From NCBI GenBank assembly GCA_028673005.1, contig CM054116.1, positions 83,402,572 through 83,466,571 of the forward strand: a stretch of DNA of 64,000 nucleotides, read 5' to 3'. The number at the start of each line of letters is the position of its first letter. The stretch's first letter is position 1. The DNA is from Tanypteryx hageni (Eukaryota; Arthropoda; Insecta; Odonata; Petaluridae). The position numbers and the translations under genes were made by a program. The notes beneath the pieces were generated by a model that was not told where the DNA came from, did not search any database, and saw only the letters and a list, made by a program, of their open reading frames with translations. This document shows, in pieces, positions 48,336-59,097 of this stretch.

Positions 48336-51300
48336 TCTCTTTCCTCGACCCTCCCTCTCTCACGCTCCTTCCCCTGACCTCTGGTCGGTCAAATCAGCCG
48401 GGATTTAAGCCTACAAGGGTGAGGAGATGGAGGGAAAGGGAGGAGTGGAGAGGGAAGGGAGCGAATTGAATAAGGGGGCGTAATGACGGCACACAAAAGG
48501 TTCTTCACGCAAACAAAGTCCTCGAAGTTTTTGCCCGGCGATGATGACAAACTGTATTATTTTACATGGAAGGAGCCGACGTCTATAAATATTCTCACGC
48601 TCTTTCCGGTGACCTCCTCCAATGACAGGTTGCACTGAAGATATACGCGGGTCCTTTTCATTGTTGACGAAATTGAAAAGTATTTGTCGGCAGCAGGAGA
48701 AGAGTTGTCAGAAAAACCAGTTCGAAATAAAAAATTAGTAGCACTAAGAAATAATGCTCCTTTTTCACAACTGGTGCAAAGGTGCTCTGTCGCGAAAATA
48801 TATTTTATCCAAATCAAACCTTTCAATCTCTGGCATACTTTTATTTGACGATAAGTAGAGAGCCAAATGCATATTATCTTCCCATAAAATAACCAACGCG
48901 CAACAACATTTTATAAAACACCCTCCAACTTCCAAAAAAAAAATTAAGGCTGCTATATTACTTGAGCATAATAAAACAGCTGCACATTGACATAATCAAT
49001 CTCCCTCAATTGAAACTTAATTTTGTTATTCTATATAGCCTAACAAAATAAAAATAATCGCGTATTCAACAATTTGCACATAAATTCACCAACGTTTTAT
49101 TCACGCGCAAAAAATAGTTTGGGGAAGTCGACTGGCTGAAAAAATATGACATAAAAATCGATAATTTAGGTCAGTAAAAATTATTCACTACGTGCAAAAA
49201 TTATAAATTACGAGCGAGAAGTAGCCCCTAGCATGGTACTACGTTTATTCCACACAAGAGGTTAAGGATAAAACTTCCATTAAAGCGACAGTGACATTAA
49301 CACCCTTACTTCTCACCAACCCTACCCTATCTGTTCAACCACGTTTCCTCCAGTTCCATAGGTTTCTTTTTGGCCTCACCCACATATCGCTCATATGGGC
49401 CGACCATCTGTTACCTTCCAGAAGTCAACTGTAAGCCCCTTCCATTCAGCCATTTCCTCCACTATTGACCAAAAAACATCATTTGGGATAGTAACCTATC
49501 CGCGCGTTTTTTGGTACCATTTTTATGCAGTGAAAGCGCAATGTCGAAATATGAAAAACTCACTCATTAAATACCTGTTTGAAACCTTTCTACGCAAACT
49601 GCCCGCTTTATGTATTAATGACCAAGATTTTCCGGTTCAACGCTTAAATAATGAGCTTTACTATACTGAGAAATAAGTGCCACCCTTAGGAGAGGTTTAT
49701 AAAAATAATTGAAATCATACGTGATATCTGAGACAAATCATCCGTTTTTCCATTAAAACCTTAAAAAATAGAACGAATGAAGAATTACAAGCCTTCTTAA
49801 GACAAAAAGTAAATTTTTTGGGATTATAGCGACTAAAAAAGCGCAGCAATATTTTCCTGTGAAATTATAATTATTGCCGGGAAACGTTTTACGATAAATT
49901 GTGTAAAATTGGAACATAAATTGCTACTCAAATAGTGAGCGAATGATCTTAGTTTTTCGTCTCTGGTGTTTTCATGCATTTCAACAAAATTATTTCAGAG
50001 TTGACTAATGTCATGCAAGACATGAATGAGACATCGACTTTTAAGATATTACTTTGTAAGGAAAAAATGGGCAACAAATCAATCAACGAGGCGAATGACA
50101 TTATATTATAATATCATTATGTCTTAGCTTTATTGTTATAGGCTTATGAGATTAAATGGCTAAAGTTAGAAAAACTTTAGCGCAATATCAACTGTCTGTT
50201 TATGAGATTCTTTTTAATATAATTTAGCTTTGAATTTACTCATATTATAAGAGTTTACAATAAAAGATGGAATGTTGACAAAAGCGATCATCAATGCGGG
50301 AGAAATTTTTTTAAACTTTTGACTATATTGTATCGATAGCAATATTAATCTTTATTAGAATTATCATGAATTCCATTAAACCGATTTAAAAAGTCAAAAC
50401 CCAAATCATAATTCAAAGTACACATTACAACGATAAAATAAAACTTACACATAACCTTGGGTCACACTGAACATAACAGTCACTAATGCAGTCCAACGGT
50501 CTCGAAGTTTGTTCACGGTTATGCCAATTGTTATTTTACCGGATAATGGAAATTTAATCGTTCATTTAGTAAATCATGTTGTGCTTTATTTTGAAGCCAA
50601 AACGTGCACAATTACCAAGTTCTTAATCTGGATTAAAGGAACAAGCCCTTCGCAAAGCTGTCTTAATTTTTCATTGGTTATTTGTGAAATTACCTTCATT
50701 CATCAGGATAAGAATTACATAGAATGCATTAAAAGAAACAAGGAAGTGAGGCATATTGTCATTCTCAACCATGCCATTCTGTCATAGGTTTAAAACAACC
50801 AACTTTAAAGGAGCAAGCAAACCCGTTACCCCCTCACGAAACCACCAGTGCTTCAGAGAAGTACTCGAAACACGCCATGGCAGATGCCACTCATAAACAA
50901 AATAGGTCCGCGCGCCCCAAATCTAAACTCGATGCGACCACTAAGGGAGCATATGGTGTGAATTCGGTACGTTAATGGGCTAACCGCACCCCGCTCCTGT
51001 AAACCACCCAAAAATGAATTCTAGCTTGTTATTATACTTTGCTGGAGTGCTCATTCATCGTTTCCGAGTGTTCAGGAGTCAAAAAACTCGAGAGTTTAAG
51101 AGCTTCTCAGATGCTAGAGTGCGAGTCATGTTGCCTCTTTCTCTTCTTTCCTTTGTTTCTTGTCGGAAGAAACTCCTGTTCCGGAGGTTTCCCTTTCTAG
51201 CGTGTCTCCGGAGGGTTCGAGACGAAGGAGCAGTGTAAACATTTACCGAGGAGTATCCAATCCCTAGCTTCCTCCCCCTTAAGTGTTTCTTCCAATTCTG

Positions 51301-52004
51301 CGTTGTTCTCTCTCTTTCTCCCGCCGTACCTCATCCCTTCCTTTCTTTCCCTTTCTTACTTTCATCTTTTTCAATTAATCAACAACCTTAGTGTGCTTGA
51401 CCTTTCGCACGTTTGATGGCAAGTGCACTCGATTCAATTAAATTAAAGGATAAATCGGAGGGATTGGTGCCTAGAACAGAGCTATCGCAGAAGGAAGCAC
51501 TACAATGAAGTGAAATATCAGCGGCTTAAATCCCTATTAATAAAAAAATAATCAATGACTTGTTTTATTGTTTCTTTTTTAAACGGTTTGATGAGTTTAT
51601 ACGTAAGTCATTCCATTAAGTAAAAGGTTCTCAAATCAGTTCTTTAAGAGAAGAGGAGAATGATTTCGATTAAAGGAGAACAATTACATCTAATGAAAGG
51701 TATGGCACTTTTGGTGATGTTAAGTTAATCATTATGGAAAACGTACGTTGACTAAAAAGATCAACCCTTATGCTAGATTCCCCGCAGAGCGCTTAAGACT
51801 CACGGGCAGCAAAAGAAGAAAAAGACCGTCGTCTCCTTAGAAAATATAGCTAAGAAATTTTAAAGATAGTGCGTATGATTTTATTCGATTTTCGCCGCAG
51901 ACTTAGTGAATACGTGGATTAATGTTGCCTGATTTATTTCCGTCGGACTTTAAGTTTTTATTACGTTCAAAGAATTATCAAGCTCGGCTTATGGCTAAGA
52001 TTAA

Positions 52005-52166
52005 ACCGATAAATCAGAATTCTTCAAAAGCTCTTAAAATGGTTATCAAAACCAAATGCTATCCAATATCGGTCAATTATCGCTGATGACGGCTGCCTTG
52101 TAGCCGAAATGAACATTTGGTTTTCACACATTTTATGGCTTTTAGGGAATCCTGATTTATCAGTTT
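52005..52166. mobile_element. Inverted-repeat element related to the 19.6-kb element
   Basis: Left arm (about 52,005-52,055) and right arm (about 52,109-52,166) pair through GATAAATCAG, GATTC/GAATTC, AAAAGC, TAAAATG and AAAACCAAATG blocks. The centre carries CTGATGACGGCTGC followed by TTGTAGCCGAAATG (about 52,083-52,110), sharing CTGA-GACGGCTGC-TTGTAGC with the element at 19,640-19,878. No coding capacity. The centre resembles the CTGATGA...GCCGAAA motif of Penelope-like terminal repeats. Confidence 0.7.
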
Positions 52167-52169
52167 TGT

Positions 52170-54185
52170 CTATTAGGAGTATGGAAGTTTAATCTTATCA
52201 GGCGACGTAAGGATTCAGTTCAGTGTTTTTAATATTATCTTAAGTCAATGTCAGTGACAATTCAGCAAATTTCTCATATCTTAACTGTCTCTCCAGATTT
52301 TATTTTATCTTCATCTGTACTAAATTACGGATTACGTTTAAAATCATTTTTAAAGTCTACTGAGAAAATTATGAGTTGAAAAATTGATTATTTGCATTTG
52401 GTACAATAATCCGCAGATAGCATGATGAATCTTCAAAAACTCGTTCGAAACGTAAGTTTATCTAATTCGTGGAACACTACAGAAAATACAATTAATGAAT
52501 TATTTTTCAACTAATTTTGTAAGCATTCCTTAAACTGAACTTTCGCTAAGTGACTGTATCCTCGATGGATTTTTCCGTACTTTCATTTCATCAACATATT
52601 ACTTATGTGCTTCTAATATATTAAACCTTCCTGAGAAACTTAACTTCCAGTTTGTTTCCTATATTACACAATACATTATAAAACTCTTAAGTATTATACT
52701 TTTCATAGCATGTTAACTATATGTGTATATTCTTCTACACGCTATATCTCGCGAATAAAGGCAAAAAATTCTTTGACCGTTGTCCTGGTAAATAAATTCT
52801 AAGTAATTCCAGCTCGACGCAAAATTATTGTTCTGAATTTCTACCGTGTACTCAATGAACACTTTGCAGTACTTACTTTAAAGAAATAAAGATGACTATG
52901 TAATATTCGCTCTTGAAAGAGTATTTACCTGAATTACATGGAAATGAACTGCCGACCCAAGGCAGTCATGGGCAATCAGCAGACCGAGGGATGTCCCACT
53001 GGAATGTTTTTCTGTAATCAGTCATCTGGGCAAGACTGCGCGACCGTTCGAGGAAGTTGATTTCCACTTAAAGATATCTGAATTAAGATTTTTTAAATAT
53101 TCTTAAAAATACATTAAATAAAAACGATAACATTTAATATCCTAAATAACTGTGTTAAAATAAAAGCTGCCAGCCGAAAAGATAAAATTTTCATGTGCAA
53201 CCCGCTGACAAAAAATAGTTTGCACATCACCGATTGTAGAGAGAATCCAGGGTGCCGAAACTGTTCCCGAGTTTCTTTAGAAAAAGTCATTATCACAGGT
53301 CATTTCCCACTCTCAGCAATCCATCGCGTATATCCGCCGGCGTCATGAATAAGGGACGGAATGAAGACGATAAAATGCGAAATTGTAAGCGGCGGAACAC
53401 GCCAAGGACTCTCTCTCTCTCTCCCGACCGCAAAAAATAAGAGGGAACGCTTCCAAATTGACGAATCACTTAATCATTCAGGCATGAATTATTTCCAAAC
53501 TCGCGCACACACACGCGACTTTCTTTAATTTTCAATAGGCAGAGCAGAAGTAATCGCTTATGAGGTCTGTCGATCGGGTAAAAACTCGCTTGGATTGATC
53601 CCGACTGAAAGGACGGAAGACACAGGACGTGGAGGGTGTTCCTGTTCGGGAACGAGAGAATGAAGAACGGGAGGGATTTTCTGACGGCCGAGGAGACGTA
53701 GGTGGACTGAGGCGGAAGAGGCGGCGACGGAAGAGGCAGCGAGGGTGGATTCCGTCCCTTTCACAAGAGCCGGGAACGGGAGATGTAGCGGCAGGGGTGC
53801 GGTGAGCAAAAGGAAGGGAGCAGGAAGGATGCGGGGAAAGGGGGCGTGGCCTTTAGGGACGTGCATGATAACAAACCTTCGCGCATGAGCGCACTCATCT
53901 GCTTATTCGCTATTTCGTCGACCGACTGCGCATGCGTCGGACCCATTTAACAATGACTGCATGGCCTTACCCTCTGTCGTGTTTCTTTCCAAAGACATCC
54001 CTGTAACGCCGCTGGTGGGATAGCTATGCGCCAGGAATAACTTCAAGACTGGCGAAAAGTTTTTGTGCGGCTCGCGAAACAATGATGAATAAACAGCGCA
54101 ATATACATTGCAAAAACTTTCTCATCTACGTTTGGTCGACTCTGTACGCTTATAAAAGAAAAACGCTTATAAATCAAAGTTAACC
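52170..54185. other. No gene recognised; CpG-rich patch at 53.56-53.95 kb
   Basis: AT-rich except for a GC-rich patch at 53,560-53,950, which is listed as a possible regulatory region. Minus frames of 102 and 61 codons lie in the patch. Confidence 0.4.
53927..53936. promoter_or_regulatory. NRF1-like palindromic site in CpG-rich patch
   Basis: TGCGCATGCG followed by TC differs from the NRF1/ewg consensus (YGCGCAYGCGCR) at one position. A second GCGCATGAGCGC word lies 40 bp away (53,881). NRF1-class sites are typical of CpG-rich animal promoters. A transcript leaving leftwards would meet an ATG at 53,946 (minus). Confidence 0.35.
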
Positions 54186-54188
54186 GTA

Positions 54189-54605
54189 GTTTAGCGCACA
54201 TTTTAATGGCACTGATTTTTGGGATATATGACTTAGTCAGTATTACTTGTGACATCAGGCTGTACGATTGGATGGATCTTAATCAAAATCCTTTTAGCCA
54301 TTTTTGAGTAAATCGAATTTTGTTACAAAATATCCTAGAATAAAGTACCCTTAATTGTTGCGCAATATCGTTCATCTCTTCCGAGTATCAACATATTATG
54401 AATGATATTATCCACAACCATGAGGTATCATTAGATTTAGTTTAACCGTATAGGCTGTAGCGCTGTAGTAAGATTTTGAGTGGACCGCGGCGAAGGCGTG
54501 ACGTCATAGGGCTTAGGTAAGGTAGCTTAGCGTACATTATAATGTCACTGGATGCCAAATAATGATTTTAAGAGATATATGGCCTACGTAGTATTATTTG
54601 TGACA
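54189..54605 (+). repeat. Direct repeat, two diverged copies about 340 bp apart
   Basis: 54,189-54,258 and 54,527-54,605 share, in order, TAG-TTAGCG-ACATT-TAATG-CACTG, then ATATATG-C and AGTATTA-TTGTGACA. The second copy has an extra segment in the middle. Possible flanking duplicates or tandem remnants of an unidentified element. Confidence 0.6.
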
Positions 54606-54619
54606 ATTTTTGTGCAATA

Positions 54620-54850
54620 CCATTTTTATCAAAAAGGGTCTGCAAAAGATGATATATCACATAAATACGAGATATAATTTGATTTTATATACGCGTTTGG
54701 GCCCTATAACCGTGAACAGACAGATAGAATGGCGAAAACCACTTTTATGGACTCAGGGACACCTAAAACGTGTATTTCCATCAAAATCTCGAAGCCGAAT
54801 TTTTTCACGATTACAGTACTTTCCCCATATACTACGTATACATATGTGAA
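54620..54850 (-). repeat. Dispersed repeat A, inverted copy
   Basis: Read on the minus strand it contains GTGAAAAAATTCG, CGAGATTTTGATGGAAATAC, ACGTTTTAGGTGTCCCTGA and, at its start, the ACTTTC...GAAAGT inverted repeat around CCATATACTACGTATA. It matches the first third to half of the family at 22.97-26.28 kb, showing that repeat A is dispersed and not only local. Confidence 0.65.
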
Positions 54851-54991
54851 AGTAAAAATTCGAAAATTTTAGCGCGCAAATTCATATATTTTCATGAAAA
54901 TAATTATAATACAATTTTTAATATTGAAATGTTAACCATAAAAACCTTGTTTAGACTAGATTTTCAGTTATATGGCATCTTAGAATATATA

Positions 54992-55831
54992 CAGCGGAAA
55001 CCGCTTGACACGAAAACGGATAACACGAAATTTCGGCTAACACGAAATGCATGCTCGGTCCGTTCCGGCGCCCATGTTTCTGTTTATAATTATTCGCTTA
55101 ACGCGAAATGCTTAACACGAAATACCGTTTAATTGGAAAATTATTCTAGGTTCCAATAATACGATTCTATGTTAATTCCTTCTGATAACACGAAATGACA
55201 ATTGAGAGAGCCTCGACTCCCTTCTTCTCCCAACTACCATTTCATATTGTCACCACATCAATTTAACATATAGTGGCATTGTGGATTATATTATACAGGA
55301 TACATTAATCGATATTGCAAATGATGCAGCTGATGACAGTAATTTCGAAGTGATGTCTACACCAAGTGCTGCGGTTATCCGTGTGGTGCTTAAAACTGTT
55401 TGTCATTTTTTGGAGTTCAACCAGGTGGAGAAAAAATATTTTGAATAAGTTGGAACGTTTGTAGAGCAGAAAATTATTTATAACGCAGTGCAGAGGAACT
55501 TTACGGATTTCGTTACTAAAAATAATGAATTGTGTAGTTAATTTTAAAATAAATTTACTAAATGTTTCTAAATATTAGAGATTAATATTATCGTAAAGAA
55601 TGATATACCAAACAAATCATTGATTGAAAGAAATTAGTGTTAATAATCATTGAGCAAACTGGTCAATCATTGATACGTATTGTGGATTAGTCTATGTGCT
55701 TACTTCCATATTTTAAAAATGAAAATTTTAGTATGAAAACTTTTAACATGTAATTCGGTTAACACAACACACAGTTAACACGAAATGTTTTTACCGGCCC
55801 CCCACATTTCGTGTTAACAGGTTTTACTCTG
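54992..55831 (+). mobile_element. Internally deleted pogo/Tigger-type element
   Basis: An 840-bp element starting CAGCGGAAACC and ending GGTTTTACTCTG, both flanked by TA (54,990-54,991 and 55,832-55,833), the target duplication of the Tc1/mariner-pogo group. Termini pair as CAG-G-AAACC-TT-ACACGAAA. Words of the type TAACACGAAAT recur at least eight times in both orientations near the two ends. The middle keeps only the C-terminal part of a transposase, so the element is non-autonomous. Confidence 0.85.
55281..55537 (+). pseudogene. C-terminal remnant of pogo/Tigger transposase
   Basis: The frame starting at GATTATATTATA reads '...LIDIANDAADDSNFEVM...', then 'VIRVVLKTVCHFLEFNQ', a stop at 55,446-55,448, then 'VGTFVEQKIIYNAVQRNFTD' and FVTKN before the final stop. 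Tigger/pogo transposases typically end in an acidic stretch, a helical segment of this kind and a short basic-aromatic tail ('TDFF'-like). The DNA-binding CENP-B/HTH part and the DDE catalytic core are missing, deleted between the left end and this segment. Not functional. Confidence 0.65.
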
Positions 55832-55833
55832 TA

Positions 55834-55938
55834 GGTAACTTTCGGCCGGTCGAAGAATTAGCAACTTCAAATGCGGTCCGCCGAAGGATTCGCTAACACC
55901 GACGCGTCACGGCGTGTAGTAAAGGTTGGACATCACTG
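55834..55938. mobile_element. hAT end A (facing left)
   Basis: Reverse complemented it begins CAGTGATGTCCAACC, a typical hAT terminus, then GGTGTTAGCGAATCCTTCGG. The same subterminal sequence appears in forward orientation at 56,640 (hAT B). The other end of this copy was not found; the pogo-like element lies immediately to its left and may have inserted into it. Confidence 0.6.
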
Positions 55939-56782
55939 GTCAAGACCTATCCTCGCACCATATTCCTCCGATATCTTTTCTATTTTACCACCCCTACGGT
56001 GAACTCTTCCGAGATTTCTCTCTCCGCGTCATTCTTCCTCCTCCCTCAGCAGGTTCTATCACTACAATAATAGCCTTCTTGACTTTAAATTCTGAAACGT
56101 ACTCCCAATGTATTTTCGACTCTAATTTTCATTAATTTTTAGCTCTTATGGTATTGTATTTTTTAAATATCTCCTCGTGAAGCAAAGGAATGGACCTTGA
56201 TCGCATTTATGGGCATATTCGATGTTTTACAAATTGAAGTTCTCAATACGGAATAGGAAATCTGATCAAATATGATATGTCATGAATAGCCTACATTTAG
56301 AGGAATTTATCGCGATGAAATTTCAAAAAATTAATATTGATATTATTAATGATGTTACTGGATTTCGTGTTTATTCTCTTCAAAGTCGACGTTCATTTAT
56401 TTTAATTCGTTAAATTTATTTCGAGGCACGATATAATCTCTTTTTATAGGGATATTTATATTTACTTAATTAATTTTGGGGTATTGCTAAATTATTCAAA
56501 ACATGCGTGATGATAAATTACAGTTTTATTAAATTTTCATTGTTCAAGAGATATGAGCGATTATAAACTTAAATTATTGCCATATAGAAATGTGTCGAAT
56601 TTTTTAAACCGGAGCGAGGAACCTTTTCCACACAGCGGGCCGCATTGGTGATAGCTAATCCTTCGGGGGACGCATTGGAAGTTACCAATACTTTGGCGGG
56701 GAGGATTAGAGTGGAAATTGGAAGTTACCTCAAGATTCTGAGGTATCATAAAATTGAAAATCAATTCTAAATGAGGTTTATA

Positions 56783-56866
56783 GATGAAAAGTGAACAAGG
56801 TCTCCAAATGCCGTTATTTATTAATTATTTAATTACGGGATATGGAGACCTTGTTCACTTTTTATC
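56783..56866. repeat. Hairpin with 20-bp perfect stem
   Basis: AAAAGTGAACAAGGTCTCCA (56,787-56,806) is matched perfectly by its complement at 56,843-56,862, and the pairing nearly extends four more bases outward. The 36-base centre contains a further CCGT/ACGG pair. It may be a small palindromic transposon remnant. Confidence 0.85.
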
Positions 56867-56892
56867 GTTTATTTGTGCCGTGAAGCTCAATT

Positions 56893-56894
<2 letters not shown>

Positions 56895-56959
<65 letters not shown>
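56895..56959. repeat. (TA)n microsatellite, left of mariner
   Basis: About 32 uninterrupted AT dinucleotides. A matching tract lies at the other side of the mariner copy. Confidence 0.95.
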
Positions 56960-56962
<3 letters not shown>

Positions 56963-57186
56963 AAGCAATATATTGATATGTTAATCCTAAAAACAAATAT
57001 ATCGGTTGAGGAAAAAGTTCTGTCGCTTTTAACAAGGTTGGGGAAATTGAATGTAAAGAAGTATTTAATTTTGAGAAATATTTTTTATTTATTTTAGTTT
57101 GTTCAACTAATAATTAAATTTTGTTTTTTTGGTGCCAAAAATTAAATTTGTTTATTTAATTATTGGGTATTTGCCCTTAATATAGG

Positions 57187-58028
57187 ATGAGTTTGAAAGA
57201 GATTCGGGTCTGTTTATTGTATGAATTCAAACTTGGAAGCACAGCAACCGATGCTGCTGAGTGAATAGCCAAGGCTTGGCGACAAGGTTCTGTGACAGTA
57301 AGAACTGCTCAACGATGGTTTAGCAAATTCCGCTTTGGAGATATAGGCGTTGAAGATAAACACCGTAAAGGACGCCACTTTGTTTTTGCCAACGAGGTGT
57401 TTGCATTTCTTTGCTCCAACAGAGCGTAAATGAGCATTTCTTTGACCGGATCATCAAGTGTGATGAAAAGTGGATTCTCTATGCTAATCAGAGGTCGGGA
57501 CAATGGTTAAATGTTGATGCACCACCTGTAAAATTACCAAAAAAGATCTCCATCCGAAGAAGACTATGATTTTTGTCTGGTGGAATGTAAGAGGGATCAT
57601 TCATTATGAATTTCTCAGGCCACGAGAAACAATCACAGCAGAAATGTATTGTCGTCAGCTGGATGATATGCATAAAAAATGTGCAAAAACAGCCGAGTTT
57701 ATAGAAAACGACCAATTCTTCTCCAAGATAATGCAAAGCCACACACTGCAAAAATCACCACCCAAAAATTAATGCAGTTGGGATATGAAGTTCTCCCCCA
57801 CCCACCATAATCGCCAGACCTTTCACCTACCGATTACCACTTGTCCCGATCCATGGGAAATTTTATGAAAGATAGGAGATTCAAGAAGCATTGTGATGTA
57901 GAAATTGCAGTCACCAAATTGTTTGATTCCAGAGAACCAAATTTTTACAAAAAGGAATAATTAAACTAGTTCTAGTTGAGCGTTGGGAAAAGTGTATCGA
58001 ATCAGAAGGTTCATATTATGATGAATAA
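57187..58028 (+). pseudogene. Mariner transposase, degraded
   Basis: Reading from ATG 57,187: an N-terminal helix-turn-helix part (MSLKEIRVCLLYEF...; TVRTAQRWFSKFRFGD, 57,294-57,341) with one in-frame TGA. Then comes a deletion/frameshift that removes the GRP linker. The catalytic part follows: 'IIKCDEKWILYANQ' with the first Asp (about 57,448-57,490), 'TMIFVWWNVRGIIHYE', then a frameshift around the second Asp, then 'HPP' stop 'SPDLSPTDYHL' with the third Asp, and finally RWEKCIESEGSYYDE before TAA at 58,026-58,028. The order and the SPDLSPTDYH box are diagnostic of mariner DD34D transposases. The full protein is normally about 345 residues; this copy is shorter and interrupted several times, so it is inactive. 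Confidence 0.92.
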
Positions 58029-58082
58029 AAATAATTTGTTAATAAATATTTGCCTTTTTATTCTCGACCTCTTAAAACGAGA

Positions 58083-58084
<2 letters not shown>

Positions 58085-58150
<66 letters not shown>
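58085..58150. repeat. (TA)n microsatellite, right of mariner
   Basis: About 33 AT dinucleotides directly before the right 29-bp inverted repeat. Together with the left tract it brackets the mariner. Confidence 0.95.
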
Positions 58151-58153
<3 letters not shown>

Positions 58154-58315
58154 TTAAGGATTAACATTTCAATATATTGCACTTTTGTTATAATTTGAAT
58201 TGAAAAATGTGAATGTGCGTGTTAAATTGTAAGGATCCCTTTTTCATCACGTCTTCGGGGCCCGCACAAAATGCTCTCGAGGGCCGCATGCGGCCCGCAG
58301 GTTCTCCCTCCCATG

Positions 58316-59095
58316 TTTTGAATGATTGCTAGATCTTTATTTATTTTAATGAGTATCTTCACAGCTAATATTACTCAATTTCGCAAGCATCTATAATTGG
58401 ATCAATTATTTGAAAACGATGCCAACTCCTCATTTCAAACTGAGTAATCGACGATACGCCATACCGAACCGTAGCGACGTCTCAGGAATTTTAACGGATT
58501 TATAAGATACGAGTGGAATTACCCGTTGAACATCAACGGGACTTTGTAGTGTGATTAAAATATAACTTCTGAGGTGTGAGTGTGTATAAAACATTATATA
58601 TATATATATATATGTATATGTATATATATGTATATAGTAAATATAATTGTTTGATCAATTAATAAATTCCTGACAATCATTTGAATTCTCCCAGAAAATG
58701 AAGCGCTTGAAATTTGTTACATTTTTTGGCATCAATATACGACTTGATTTGCCACTCTTTGGCTCCGTTATTCTCCCTCTTCGTATGTTTACTGAATAAT
58801 AATATTCTTCAATTATTAACGTTGCAATCTATTAAGTTTGACATTTCGCGAAGCGAATAACACAATTCTTTCGTCAGTTTGAAGGTTTAATAGACGCTAA
58901 TTTATCAGAGGCAACAATGAGGTTCGCCTTGGCAACACCCGGAAAGAGTACGAAAAAGGCAAAATTTCGAAAATAAATGCGTGTTTCTGACAACATCTTC
59001 CGTGTAACATCTAAACATTGCTAGAATAAGATATTTTATAGTTTTAGCCGTCGAATAAAATAAAAATTGAGAAAATCAGTCCATATTTACATATT
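58316..59095. other. No gene recognised; interrupted TA run
   Basis: AT-rich, with an interrupted (TA)n/TATG run at about 58,594-58,637. Confidence 0.5.
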
Positions 59096-59097
59096 TT

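Larger units (their letters stand above)
43190..51995. other. No gene recognised; a few CpG-rich patches
   Basis: Mostly AT-rich. CpG-rich patches at about 44,990-45,270 and 47,930-48,330 are listed separately or discussed as possible promoters. Frames of 154 codons (+, 45,014), 202 codons (+, 47,861) and 217 codons (-, 47,710) sit in those patches, overlap opposite-strand frames, and have no recognisable domain. Confidence 0.4.
56966..58179. mobile_element. Mariner copy enclosed by 29-bp inverted repeats
   Basis: CAATATATTGATATGTTAAT plus CCTAAAAAC (56,966-56,994) and its near-complement at 58,151-58,179 (two mismatches) enclose the mariner sequence. Pairing continues weakly outwards (TTATAA-AAAG). 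Mariner-type subterminal sequence GGTTGAGGAAAAAGTTCTGT CGC lies just inside the left repeat, but no matching right mariner terminus is visible; a (TA)n tract stands there instead. Confidence 0.65.
56609..58315. mobile_element. hAT-like element B, host of the mariner insertion
   Basis: The left part, from about 56,609, reads AACCTTTTCCACACAGCGGG and GGTGATAGCTAATCCTTCGG, aligning closely with hAT end A at 55.9 kb. The right part ends GCATGCGGCCCGCAGGTTCT then CCCTCCCATG, whose complement has the same GGAG-GA-AACC start. Flanks TTTTTAAA and TTTTGAAT match at 6 of 8. The CAG terminus itself has decayed. Inside are a hairpin, two (TA)n tracts and a mariner copy. Confidence 0.5.

Noticed and set aside
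50820..50990. Possible hAT ends CAGTGCTTCAGAG / TAGTGGTCGCATC
   Set aside because: Termini match poorly and no 8-bp duplication is present.
53761..53946. Minus-strand start MGPTHAQSVDEIANKQMSAL as a possible first exon
   Set aside because: The helix-like start and a following AAG|GTTTGT are suggestive, but the donor is weak, the start context is poor and I cannot name a family.
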